Origin: Pseudomonadota bacterium
GTDB lineage: Bacteria > Pseudomonadota > Alphaproteobacteria > Reyranellales > Reyranellaceae
Length of the DNA: 58,237 nucleotides
Direction of reading: 5' to 3'
NCBI GenBank assembly: GCA_020160955.1
Contig: JAIUOX010000012.1
Coordinates: forward strand, 1 to 58,237
The notes under the pieces are model-generated. The model was not told the DNA's origin and made no database searches. It saw nothing but the letters and a program-made list of their open reading frames with translations. This document shows positions 18,037 to 25,980 of this stretch, in pieces. Position 1 is the stretch's first letter; each line of letters begins with the position of its first letter. The position numbers were made by a program, and so were the translations under genes.

Positions 18037-19488
18037 ATGGCTCCCGACACGCTCCTGCCGCGCGACGGTCTCGTGATCGTCGCCAAGCGCGACTGCCCGA
18101 CCTGCACGCTGATCGAGCCGGTGATGCAGAGCCTCGATCGCGCCGGGCCGCTCGCCGTGATCGTCCAGGACGACCCGGCCTTCCCGTCCGGCGTGCGCGC
18201 CGTGATCGACGATCGCGCGCTGGAACGCTCGTTCCGCCTCGACGTCGAGGCGGTGCCGACCCTGATCCGCTTCGAGGGCGGCCGCGAGGTCGCGCGCTGC
18301 GTCGGCTGGCAGCGCGGCGAGTGGCGGCGCGTCGCCGGCGAGGCCGCGGCGGGCGACGGCCTGCCCGAATGGCAGCCGGGCTGCGGCTCGCGCAGCGTCG
18401 AGCCCGGCGTGCACGAGACGCTGGTGGCGCGCTACGGCGATCCCAAGCTGGCGTCGCGGGCGATCGCGGTCGGCGAATGGGACGACCCGATCGAGGCCTG
18501 CTTCGAGCGCGGCTGGAGCGACGGCCTGCCGGTCGTGCCGCCGACCGACGACCGCATCCTGCGCATGCTGGGCGGCACCGACCGCAGGCCCGACGAGGTG
18601 GTCGGGCTGGTGCCGCCGAACCTCGCGCCCTGCACGGTCGAGAAGGTGGCGATCAACGCGGTGATGGCCGGCTGCAAGCCGGAATACATGCCGGTCGTGC
18701 TGGGCGTGCTGGAAGCCGCGCTCGACCCGCTGTTCACGCTGCACGGGCTGCTCTGCACGACGCACTTCTCGGGACCGCTGGTCATCATCAACGGCCCGGT
18801 GGCGCGCGCCATCGGCATGAACAGCGGCGTCAACGCGCTGGGCCAGGGCAACCGCGCCAACGCCACGATCGGCCGCGCCCTGCAGCTGATCGTGCGCAAC
18901 GTCGGCGGCGGCCTGCCCGGCGCGATCGATCGCGCGACGCTGGGCAATCCCGGCAAGTACACCTTCTGCTTCGCCGAGGACGAGTCCGACCCGGCGTGGG
19001 AGCCGCTGTCGGTGCGCCGCGGCATCGCGCCCGGCAAGAGCGCCGTCACGCTGTTCCACGGCGAGGGCGTGCACGGCTTCATCGACCAGAAGTCGCGCAC
19101 GCCGGAGGACCTCGTGCGCTCGCTGGCGATGGCGCTGTTCGGCGTCGGCCATCCCAAGCTCTGCGACTCGGGCAACGCCGTGCTGGTGCTGTCGCCCGAG
19201 CACTGGGCGATCTTCCGCGACGCCGGCTGGGAGCGCCGCCGGCTGGAGGACGCGCTGTACCAGGCGCTGAAGCGGCCGGGCCGCGACCTCGTGTACGGCG
19301 CGCAGGGCGTCGGCGAGGGCCTGCCGCCGTCGCTGGCGGACAAGGTCGTCGACAAGTTCCAGCCCGACGGGCTGCTGATCGTTCGCGCCGGCGGCGACGC
19401 CGGCCTGTTCTCGGCCATCATCGGCGGCTGGCCCGGCCAGCGCGTTCGCACCGAATGCCAGGCCGTCACGAGGGAGATCCAGACATGA
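18037..19488 (+). CDS. Thioredoxin-like domain fused to a large unassigned domain; partner of the UGSC selenoprotein
   Basis: The first 105 residues look like a thioredoxin fold: redox pair CPTC at 20-23 after a hydrophobic strand (GLVIVAKRD), a cis-proline loop at VEAVPTLIRFEGG (P74), and a glycine turn. Residues about 115-483 form a second domain that I do not recognise by family name. It contains conserved-looking blocks (GLPVVPPTDDRILRMLGG, PPNLAPCTVEKVAINAVMAG, GPVARAIGMNSGVNALGQG, SPEHWAIFRDAGW) and several cysteines (C88, C116, C155 and others). The gene overlaps the selenoprotein gene by ATGA. A role as electron donor or assembly partner for the Sec protein is inferred. Confidence 0.75.
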   Translation: MAPDTLLPRDGLVIVAKRDCPTCTLIEPVMQSLDRAGPLAVIVQDDPAFPSGVRAVIDDRALERSFRLDVEAVPTLIRFEGGREVARCVGWQRGEWRRVAGEAAAGDGLPEWQPGCGSRSVEPGVHETLVARYGDPKLASRAIAVGEWDDPIEACFERGWSDGLPVVPPTDDRILRMLGGTDRRPDEVVGLVPPNLAPCTVEKVAINAVMAGCKPEYMPVVLGVLEAALDPLFTLHGLLCTTHFSGPLVIINGPVARAIGMNSGVNALGQGNRANATIGRALQLIVRNVGGGLPGAIDRATLGNPGKYTFCFAEDESDPAWEPLSVRRGIAPGKSAVTLFHGEGVHGFIDQKSRTPEDLVRSLAMALFGVGHPKLCDSGNAVLVLSPEHWAIFRDAGWERRRLEDALYQALKRPGRDLVYGAQGVGEGLPPSLADKVVDKFQPDGLLIVRAGGDAGLFSAIIGGWPGQRVRTECQAVTREIQT

Positions 19489-20006
19489 CCGCATCGCTTT
19501 CCCTGCGCGATCCCACCGCCGAGCAGAGCCCGACCCGGCGCGCCCGCCTCGCGCCGCCGCCGTCGCTCGACGGCCGGACCGTGGCGCTGATGGACATCGG
19601 CAAGTCGCGTGGCAAGGAATTCATCGACCGTCTGGAAGGTCACTTCCGCGCCGCCGGCATCGCCACGAAGCGCTACGCCAAGCCGACCAACACCAAGGTC
19701 GCGCCGACCGCGTTGCTGCAGCAGATCGCGGCCGAGGCGCAACTCGCGGTGATCGCCTTAAGCGATTGAGGCTCCTGCACATCGTGCAGTCTGCACGACC
19801 TTGCGAACCTCGACAGCCGCGGCCTTCCGGGCGTCAACATCGTCACCACCGGCTTCGTCGATGGCGTCGCCGCCCAGAGCGACGCGCTGGGCTTCGAGCC
19901 GGCCGTCGTCTACGTGCCGCATCCCATCCAGAACCGCACCACCGCCGAGATCGAGGCGATCGCCGACGCGGCGTTCGCGAAGGTGGTGGCGTTGCTGAAG
20001 GCGTGA
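19485..20006 (+). CDS. UGSC-motif selenoprotein (in-frame UGA = Sec95)
   Basis: The frame starting at ATG 19485 meets TGA at 19767-19769 and continues without interruption for 78 further codons to TGA 20004-20006, giving 173 residues. Reading the first TGA as selenocysteine gives LSD-U-GSCTSCSLHDLANL, the motif of UGSC-type (seleno)proteins, in which homologues have U or C at this point. Coding character continues past the TGA (AVVYVPHPIQNRTTAEIEA). Directly after the UGA, 19782-19788 pairs with 19792-19798 around a GTC loop. The loop G and U are at positions 23 and 24 from the UGA, as in the E. coli fdhF SECIS. The upstream gene encodes a CPTC thioredoxin-like protein. A Cys-to-stop mutation is the alternative but would not explain the hairpin. 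Confidence 0.88.
19767..19800 (+). promoter_or_regulatory. Bacterial SECIS-like element
   Basis: Counting the U of UGA (19767) as 1, the apical loop G and U fall at positions 23 and 24 (19789-19790). The bases at positions 24-30 (UCUGCAC) are the same as I recall for the E. coli fdhF SECIS. The seven-pair stem is 19782-19788 with 19792-19798. An alternative six-pair hairpin (19775-19780 with 19784-19789) competes with it. It would recruit SelB to decode UGA 19767-19769. Confidence 0.8.
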
Positions 20007-20008
20007 CT

Positions 20009-20061
20009 GGGACCGCGCGCGTCCCGCGCGCCTCATGAGCGCGCGGGACGCGCGCGGTCCC
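20009..20061. repeat. 22-bp stem hairpin repeat, likely bidirectional terminator
   Basis: Bases 20009-20030 are the exact reverse complement of 20040-20061, with a 9-base loop (CCTCATGAG). It lies between the convergent selenoprotein gene and the hydrolase gene at 20071. A second copy with the same right arm is at 52721-52772, also between convergent genes. GC-rich arms read GGGACCGCGCGCG. Confidence 0.9.
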
Positions 20062-20070
20062 GACAGCTCC

Positions 20071-21129
20071 TCAATCCTTCTCCGGCACCACGGCCGGCTG
20101 GACCGTCGTGTCGGTCGGGTCGGCGGGCGGCGGTGGGGGCGGCGGCGGGGCCGGCGCCTGGTTGGGGATCGGCTGCAGGAAGGCGGCGACCGCCGCGGCG
20201 GTGGCCGCGGGGTCCTCTTCCATCGGGTTGTGGCCCAGCTTCTCGAAGATCTCGAGCTTCGACCCGCGGATGTCCTCCTGGAAGCGGAAGGCGTCGGCCG
20301 GCGGCACCCAGCGGTCCTTAGCCCCCCACAGGATCAGCGTCGGGATGTCGAGCCGCCGCAGTACCGACGGGTCGAGCGGCTCCTGGGTGCGGGCGCGCTG
20401 CACCGTGGCCTCGCGGTTGCCGGGAAAGCGCTGCAGCTCGGCGGTGCGGCGCACCCGCTCGGGCGTCACCATCGCCGGGTCGGCATAGACCTCGGCCAGC
20501 GACCGTTGCACCAGCCGGTCCGGCTTGAAGTAGATGCCGATGTCGCCGATCACCGGCAGTCGGGCCAGCCGGGTCGGCAGCGGCACGTCGCCGGCGGCGC
20601 GCGGGTAGCCGGACGAATCGACCAGGATCAGCTGGCTGACCCGGTCGGGCCGGGTCGCGGCGAAGGTCCAGGCGACGGCGCCGCCCATCGAGTGGCCGGC
20701 CAGCGCGAAGCGCTCGAGGCCCAGCGTGTCGACCAGCACCTCGACGAAGTCGGCATAGGCCTCGATCGTGTACTCGTCGCGCGGCCACGTGCCGGTCAGG
20801 CCGTGGCCCGGCAGGTCGACGGTGTACAGCCGCGCCTTGTCCTGCAGCGCGCGGACCCAGCCGTCCCACTGGTGCAGCGAGCCCATCGCGCCGTGGATCA
20901 GCACCAGCGGGATGCCGTCGGGATTGCCCTGCTCGCGGACGTGGGCGCGCACGCCGCCGACATCGACGAACCGCGAGCGGTCGTTGGCGTAGCGGGCGAT
21001 CAGCGTCTCGGGCGGCAGGCTGGGCGCGTAGGCCCACAGCGCCACGCCGGCCAGCACGGCCAGCGCGAACAGCACGGCGAGCGGCCAGCGGCGCCGCGGC
21101 GCCTCCTCGCTACGACGCCGCGCCGGCAT
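20071..21129 (-). CDS. Alpha/beta hydrolase with N-terminal membrane anchor
   Basis: The 352-residue protein has a basic N-terminus and one helix (about 15-34), then a canonical hydrolase: oxyanion HGAMG, nucleophile elbow GHSMGG, acid in LWGAKDRWVP and histidine in KLGHNPMEEDP. The C-terminus is a proline-rich tail with about nine consecutive prolines followed by DPTDTTVQP. It probably acts in the periplasm or at the membrane surface on an ester or a similar substrate; the substrate is unknown. Its start overlaps the end of the upstream mscS-type gene by 20 bases, so the two are likely cotranscribed. Confidence 0.85.
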   Translation of the reverse strand: MPARRRSEEAPRRRWPLAVLFALAVLAGVALWAYAPSLPPETLIARYANDRSRFVDVGGVRAHVREQGNPDGIPLVLIHGAMGSLHQWDGWVRALQDKARLYTVDLPGHGLTGTWPRDEYTIEAYADFVEVLVDTLGLERFALAGHSMGGAVAWTFAATRPDRVSQLILVDSSGYPRAAGDVPLPTRLARLPVIGDIGIYFKPDRLVQRSLAEVYADPAMVTPERVRRTAELQRFPGNREATVQRARTQEPLDPSVLRRLDIPTLILWGAKDRWVPPADAFRFQEDIRGSKLEIFEKLGHNPMEEDPAATAAAVAAFLQPIPNQAPAPPPPPPPPADPTDTTVQPAVVPEKD

Positions 21130-23608
21130 CGTCGGCGGCCGCGCCGGTCGACGTCCCGGGCGACGTCCCGGACGGCGGGTTGGGGGCTTCCGGGCTGCGG
21201 TCGGGGCTGCCGCCCGGCCGCGGCTTGCCGGCGGCGGCCAGCGGCAGGTCCTCGAGGCCGCGCAGCCGCAGCTGCGGCACCGGCGCGGGATCGACGATCT
21301 TGCGGGCGACCAGCCGCTCCAGGATGGCGCGGTTGAGGTCGTTGTTGACGACCAGCCGGTCTTCCAGCCGGGCGACGAAGACGAACAGCTCGAAGTCGAG
21401 GCCGGTGGTGCCGATCTGCACGAAGCGCACGATCGGCGCCGGCACGCGCAGCACGCGCGGATGGTCGAGCGCGGCCTCGCGCAGCACGGTCTCGAGCACC
21501 TCGACGTCGGTCGACAGCGGCACGGTGAGCTTGAGCTCGACGCGGCTCGAGGTGTCAGCGTAGGTCCGGTTCACCACCGGGTTCTGCAGGAAGATGCTGT
21601 TCGGCACGAGGACGTGGGTGCGCTGGAAGGTCTCGACCTCGGTGGCGCGGATGTTGATGCGGCGCACGAAGCCCTCGTGGCCGCTGACCGACACCCAGTC
21701 GCCCGCCTTGATCGGCCGCTCGACCAGCAGGAACACGCCGGAGATGACGTTGTTGGCGATGTTCTGAAGGCCGAGGCCGATACCGACCGACAGCGCGCCC
21801 AGCACGATCGCCAGGTTGGTGAAGTCGATGCCCAGCGCGCCGACGCCGATCAGGATGGCGACGATGACGCCGACGTAGTTGAGGCCGGCGTCGATCGACT
21901 GGCGCAGCGGCAACGGCGCGTCGACCGTCGGCATCACGCGGTCGCGCACCACGCGGCGCACCAGCCGGGCCAGCAGGATGCAGACGCCGAAGGCGACGAT
22001 CGCCATGCCGATGTTGCCGAGCGAGATCGTGACGCCGCCGATCTTGACGCCGCGCACGAGGTGGCCGGCGGCGGTCAGGATGGCGTCGGTGTCGAAGTTC
22101 CAGGCCGCCGGGATCAGCAGGCCGAGCAGCAGCACCAGGACGATGTCGACCAGCAGCAGCACGATGTGCTGGCCGCGCAGCGTCGCGTCCTCCGGCAGGC
22201 CGAGCCGCTGGCGCACCCAGCGCCCGGGCGGCGTGTCGGGCGCGGCGGCTTCCTCGAGCAGGTCGCCGAACAGGCGGTGCAGCAGGTAGGCGCCGGCGAT
22301 CAGCAGGCCGGTCGTGTAAAGCGCGTTGTTGAGGTGCGCCGCCAGCGTGGCGTAGCCCAGCAGCGCGAACACGATCGACGACAGCACGGCGAGGCTGAGC
22401 AGCAGCCGGGTCACCGACCACCAGGTGCCGCCGATCATCGAGGAGTGCTCGCTGCCCTCCGGCTGGGTGGCCTGCCACGACCGGTTGGCGAGGATCGGCA
22501 GGGTCAGCAGCGACACGATCACCGCCATGACCAGCGCGCCCATCGCCGACACCGCGGTGGTCTCGACGCCGCTGTGGGTCAGCGACACGTAGACGAAGTC
22601 GACCGACAGGCTGACGATCATCAGGCGGCGGACCGCGCCGGACAGGGCGCGCGCGCTCTCGTCGGTGAAGGGCAGGATGCGCCATGCCGGGCGGTTCGGC
22701 GCCAGCGCCGTCGCGGTGACGCCGACGATCAGCAGGAAGGCGACCAGCCGCGCGGTCAGCTGCGGCAGCAGGGTGTCGATCGGCGGCGGCGGCGTGGTCG
22801 CCTCCAGCAGCTTGCCGATCAGCAGCACGGCGAGGATCGGCAGCAGCACCAGGCCGATGCCGTCGACCACGGCGGCCACGGTGCGGTCGCGATGGCCCGG
22901 CTCGGCGGCCTCGCCGCGGCCCAGCCGGCGGCGCAGCATGCGCACGCCGACCCACAGCACGATGGTGACGACCGCCCAGATGCCGAGCGAGGCGAGGTCA
23001 CGGTTCTCGAAGCGCGGCCCCTCCTTCACCCAGGTGGCGAGCGCGCCCGACAGCGCCTGCGCGGCGGCCGAGAGCTGCGGCCCGAGGTTGTTCCAGACCG
23101 GGCGCGACAGCGGCGGCGAATCGCGCCGCAGCAGGGTCTGCAGCATGACCTCGCCGCGCAGCTTGGTCAGGCGCTCGTTCAGCTGGTCGGCGCGGGCGAT
23201 CACCACCTCGGCCTGCTTGACGCGGCCCTCGCTGACCGCGGCCTGCTCGGTCAGGCGCTCGCGCTCGGCCTTGACGCCGTCGGACTCGGGCACCGAGTCG
23301 GCGCCGGTCTTGACCTCGAGCGGCGCCAGCAGGCGGCGCGTGTCGGCGAGGTCGTTGCGGGCCAGGCTGGCGGCGGCGACCGCGGCGGCACGCACGTCGG
23401 CCACCTGCTCGCGCAGCCCGTCGATCTCGACCGGCAGAAGGTCGCGCTGGTCGATCCGCGCCACGACGCGGTCGAGCTGGCGGGTCCACAGGTCGACCAG
23501 CTGCGAGAACGGCCGTTGCGGCGGCTGGTTCGCGGTCTGGGCCAGCGCCGGGCCGACGCACGACAGCGTCAGCAGCAGCAGCCACGACAGGCGGAGGAAA
23601 AAGCGCAC
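21110..23608 (-). CDS. Large MscS-family mechanosensitive channel with periplasmic DUF3772-like domain
   Basis: The protein is 832 residues from GTG 23608, which has AAGAGG about six bases upstream and opens a signal peptide (RFFLRLSWLLLLTLSCVGPA). A periplasmic helical domain follows (about 30-230, DUF3772-like), then around ten membrane helices. The pore helix and MscS core are visible as ALSVGIGLGLQNIANNVISG and LLVERPIKAGDWV. The cytosolic vestibule contains LVPNSIFLQNPVVNRTY. A longer upstream frame is rejected because it runs antisense through the next gene's leader. A Pro/Ser/Gly-rich tail ends the protein. It should gate during osmotic downshock. Confidence 0.9.
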   Translation of the reverse strand: MRFFLRLSWLLLLTLSCVGPALAQTANQPPQRPFSQLVDLWTRQLDRVVARIDQRDLLPVEIDGLREQVADVRAAAVAAASLARNDLADTRRLLAPLEVKTGADSVPESDGVKAERERLTEQAAVSEGRVKQAEVVIARADQLNERLTKLRGEVMLQTLLRRDSPPLSRPVWNNLGPQLSAAAQALSGALATWVKEGPRFENRDLASLGIWAVVTIVLWVGVRMLRRRLGRGEAAEPGHRDRTVAAVVDGIGLVLLPILAVLLIGKLLEATTPPPPIDTLLPQLTARLVAFLLIVGVTATALAPNRPAWRILPFTDESARALSGAVRRLMIVSLSVDFVYVSLTHSGVETTAVSAMGALVMAVIVSLLTLPILANRSWQATQPEGSEHSSMIGGTWWSVTRLLLSLAVLSSIVFALLGYATLAAHLNNALYTTGLLIAGAYLLHRLFGDLLEEAAAPDTPPGRWVRQRLGLPEDATLRGQHIVLLLVDIVLVLLLGLLIPAAWNFDTDAILTAAGHLVRGVKIGGVTISLGNIGMAIVAFGVCILLARLVRRVVRDRVMPTVDAPLPLRQSIDAGLNYVGVIVAILIGVGALGIDFTNLAIVLGALSVGIGLGLQNIANNVISGVFLLVERPIKAGDWVSVSGHEGFVRRINIRATEVETFQRTHVLVPNSIFLQNPVVNRTYADTSSRVELKLTVPLSTDVEVLETVLREAALDHPRVLRVPAPIVRFVQIGTTGLDFELFVFVARLEDRLVVNNDLNRAILERLVARKIVDPAPVPQLRLRGLEDLPLAAAGKPRPGGSPDRSPEAPNPPSGTSPGTSTGAAADDAGAAS

Positions 23609-23771
23609 GCAGGCCTCTTGTCTCTTCGGCAGGCATAGCACGCGCCGCCGGACCCGTCTTGCCGCCTCGGGAGGGCCGAATTGCGGCGGTGTTTCAGGGA
23701 CTTGGCCGGTTCGGTTGACAGGACCCCGCCGACGCGGAACGGTGGCGCCAAACCACGGAGGAATGACGGGT

Positions 23772-24875
23772 ATGGCCGAGGCCAAGAGTTCAGTCGGCGA
23801 GGTCAGGATCGCGCCGGATCGGCTGCATGCGTTCGTCACGGCGATCTGCCGGGCCGACGGCAGCGCGGCGGACGAGGCGAAGCTGATCGCCGACCACCTC
23901 GTGCTGGCCAACCTGTTCGGCCACGACAGCCACGGCGTCGGCATGATCCCGCACTACATCCAGAACACCGGCAACGGCGCCTGCGTCCGTAACCACCATG
24001 CAAAGATCGAGCGCGACAATGGCGCGGTGATCGTGGTCGACGGCGGCGCCGGCTACGGCCAGGTGATCGCCAAGGAGGCCATGGACATCGGCATCGAGCG
24101 GGCCCGCAAGCACGGCGTCTGCGTCGTCGGCCTCAAGAACTCGCACCACATCGGCCGGATCGGCCACTGGGGCGAGCAGTGCGCGCGCGCCGGCCTGGTC
24201 AGCATCCACTGGGTCAACGTGCACGGCCACAAGCCGCTGGTCGCGCCGTTCGGCGGCGCCGAGGCGCGCTTCACCACCAACCCCTACTGCACCGCCATCC
24301 CGCGCAAGGGCCGCGAGCCGATCGTGCTCGACTTCGCGACCAGCCAGGTGGCGATGGGCAAGGTCCGCGTCGCCAACAACAAGAAGGTCCAGATGGACGA
24401 GGGCCTGCTGATCGACGTCAACGGCTTCCCGACCACCCACCCGGGCGTCATGTACAACCCGCCCTACGGCGCGATCCTGCCGTTCGGCCTGCACAAGGGC
24501 GGCGGCCTGGCGGTGATCTGCGACCTGCTGGCCGGCGCGCTGACCGGCGGCCGCACCCACAGCCCGCGCACGATCAAGCAGAACAGCACCGACATCATCA
24601 ACAACATGCTGTCGATCATCATCGATCCCGACTCGATGGGCGGCACGGCGTTCTTCGAGGACGAGGTCGACACCTTCATCGACTGGGTCAAGTCGGCCCG
24701 CCCGGCGCCCGGCGTCGACGAGGTGCTGACGCCCGGCGAGCCGGAGCGGATGCGCCGCGCCGACCGCGAGAAGAACGGCGTGCCGATCGACGGCACGACC
24801 TGGCAGCAGCTGCTCGACACGGCGCAGAAGGTGCGCCTCAACGACACCGAGATCCCGCACGCCGTCATCGCCTGA
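23772..24875 (+). CDS. Ldh/malate dehydrogenase-2 family oxidoreductase
   Basis: The 367-residue NAD(P)-dependent enzyme belongs to the Ldh_2 family (malate, L-lactate, ureidoglycolate and related dehydrogenases). Seen blocks are NLFGHDSHGVGMIPHY (substrate and catalytic His region), GVCVVGLKNSHHIGRIGHW, FTTNPYCTAIPRKGREP and LPFGLHKGGGLAVICDLLAG. GGAGG at 23757-23761 is ten bases from ATG 23772 but only one from ATG 23763, so 23772 is chosen. It lies 27 bases before a GST gene. The exact 2-hydroxyacid substrate is not assignable. Confidence 0.88.
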   Translation: MAEAKSSVGEVRIAPDRLHAFVTAICRADGSAADEAKLIADHLVLANLFGHDSHGVGMIPHYIQNTGNGACVRNHHAKIERDNGAVIVVDGGAGYGQVIAKEAMDIGIERARKHGVCVVGLKNSHHIGRIGHWGEQCARAGLVSIHWVNVHGHKPLVAPFGGAEARFTTNPYCTAIPRKGREPIVLDFATSQVAMGKVRVANNKKVQMDEGLLIDVNGFPTTHPGVMYNPPYGAILPFGLHKGGGLAVICDLLAGALTGGRTHSPRTIKQNSTDIINNMLSIIIDPDSMGGTAFFEDEVDTFIDWVKSARPAPGVDEVLTPGEPERMRRADREKNGVPIDGTTWQQLLDTAQKVRLNDTEIPHAVIA

Positions 24876-24902
24876 AGACACCGCCGAGAGAGGACCGATT
24901 CC

Positions 24903-25523
24903 ATGGCCAAGATGAGACTGTTCTACTCGCCCTCCTCGCCCTACGCGCGCAAGGTGCGCGTGCTGGCGCTCGAGGCCGGCCTCGACAAGAAGCTCGAGAT
25001 GATCAACGTCGCGCTGACCCCGATCGCGCCCAACGCCGACGTCGACAAGCACAACCCGATCGGCAAGATCCCGGTCCTGTCGGTCAAGGGCATGGACCTG
25101 TTCGACTCGCCGGTGATCTGCGAGTACCTCGACCACCAGCACAAGGGCCGCAAGCTGCTGCCGCGCAAGGGCCGCGGCCGCTGGGTGGCGCTGCGCCAGC
25201 AGGCGATGGGCGACGGCCTGCTCGATGCCGCGCTGCTGGCCCGCTACGAGACCTTCCTGCGCCCCGAGAACCGGCGCTGGCCGGAATGGAGCCAGGGCCA
25301 GGTCAAGAAGATCGAGGGCGTGCTCGACACGCTGGAGGCCGAGGCCAAGGTGCTGAAGGGCAAGCCGACGCTCGGCACCATCACCATCGCCTGCGCGCTG
25401 GGCTACCTCGACTTCCGGTTCGGCGACCACGACTGGCGGGCCAAGCGGCCGAAGCTCACCAAGTGGTTCGCGGCCTTCTCCAAGCTGCCGTCGATGAAGG
25501 CGACGGTGCCGCCGCCGGCCTGA
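24903..25523 (+). CDS. Glutathione S-transferase family protein
   Basis: This 206-residue soluble protein has a thioredoxin-fold N-terminal domain (LFYSPSSPYARKVRVLALEAG; cis-Pro in IGKIPVL; DSPVICEYLD for the glutathione gamma-glutamyl contact) and a helical C-terminal domain (about 85-206). SPYARKVR places a Ser in the active-site turn, as in many bacterial GSTs. GAGAGG lies about nine bases before the ATG. It is preceded by a dehydrogenase and followed eight bases later by a cupin gene, so the three may form an operon. Confidence 0.9.
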   Translation: MAKMRLFYSPSSPYARKVRVLALEAGLDKKLEMINVALTPIAPNADVDKHNPIGKIPVLSVKGMDLFDSPVICEYLDHQHKGRKLLPRKGRGRWVALRQQAMGDGLLDAALLARYETFLRPENRRWPEWSQGQVKKIEGVLDTLEAEAKVLKGKPTLGTITIACALGYLDFRFGDHDWRAKRPKLTKWFAAFSKLPSMKATVPPPA

Positions 25524-25531
25524 GGACGCGC

Positions 25532-25948
25532 ATGACGGCCGAGGAGATCATCCGCCGGCTCGGGATGAAGCCGCATCCCGAGGGCGGCCACTACGTCGAG
25601 ACCTTTCGCGCGCCCGGCGAGGGCCGCTCGAGCGGCACGGCGATCTACTTCCTGCTGCGCGCCGGCGAGCGCTCGCACTGGCACCGCGTCGATGCCGACG
25701 AGACCTGGCACCACTACGCCGGGGCACCGCTCGAACTGTCGATGAGCGCCGACGGCCGGACGGTGCGGCATCACCGGCTGGGCATCGACTTCGGGATCGG
25801 CGAGCAGCCGCAGATCGTGGTGCCGCGCACCGTGTGGCAGGCGGCGCGCTCGCTCGGCGCCTGGACGCTGGTCGGCTGCACCGTGGCGCCGGGCTTCGAC
25901 TTCGCCGGCTTCGAGCTGGCGCCGCCCGGCTGGTCGCCGGGCCAATAA
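25532..25948 (+). CDS. DUF985 cupin family protein
   Basis: The 138-residue protein matches the DUF985 cupin group: EEIIRRLGMKPHPEGGHYVE at the start, AIYFLLRAGERSHWHRVDADE with the cupin metal-binding histidines, and VPRTVWQAARSLGAWTLVGC with the second barrel motif. GAGGA lies six bases before the ATG. The enzymatic role is unknown; a sugar-nucleotide or small-metabolite isomerase-like activity is only speculative. The gene ends immediately before a dispersed repeat arm. Confidence 0.88.
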   Translation: MTAEEIIRRLGMKPHPEGGHYVETFRAPGEGRSSGTAIYFLLRAGERSHWHRVDADETWHHYAGAPLELSMSADGRTVRHHRLGIDFGIGEQPQIVVPRTVWQAARSLGAWTLVGCTVAPGFDFAGFELAPPGWSPGQ

Positions 25949-25952
25949 GCCT

Positions 25953-25980
25953 GTCATCCCGAGCGTAGCGAGGGACCTTT
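25953..25980. repeat. Single-arm copy of the dispersed GTCATCCCGAG repeat
   Basis: One 28-base arm, ending in GGGACCTTT, lies between convergent genes (the DUF985 cupin and the EamA exporter) and touches the exporter stop codon. Paired versions of the same unit are at 40456, 46472 and 57753. Confidence 0.85.

Noticed and set aside
19485..19769. Truncated 94-residue gene or pseudogene ending at TGA 19767
   Set aside because: Coding continues in frame past the TGA, the motif reads U/C-G-S-C, and a SECIS-like hairpin is correctly placed, so selenocysteine is the better explanation.
23715..23743. Promoter for the Ldh-family gene from TTGACA at 23715
   Set aside because: No acceptable -10 hexamer lies at 16-18 bases, so only a -35-like match is present.
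21110..23944. Extended 944-residue start for the MscS-type channel
   Set aside because: The extension runs antisense into the Ldh-family gene. GTG 23608 has a ribosome site and begins a signal peptide.
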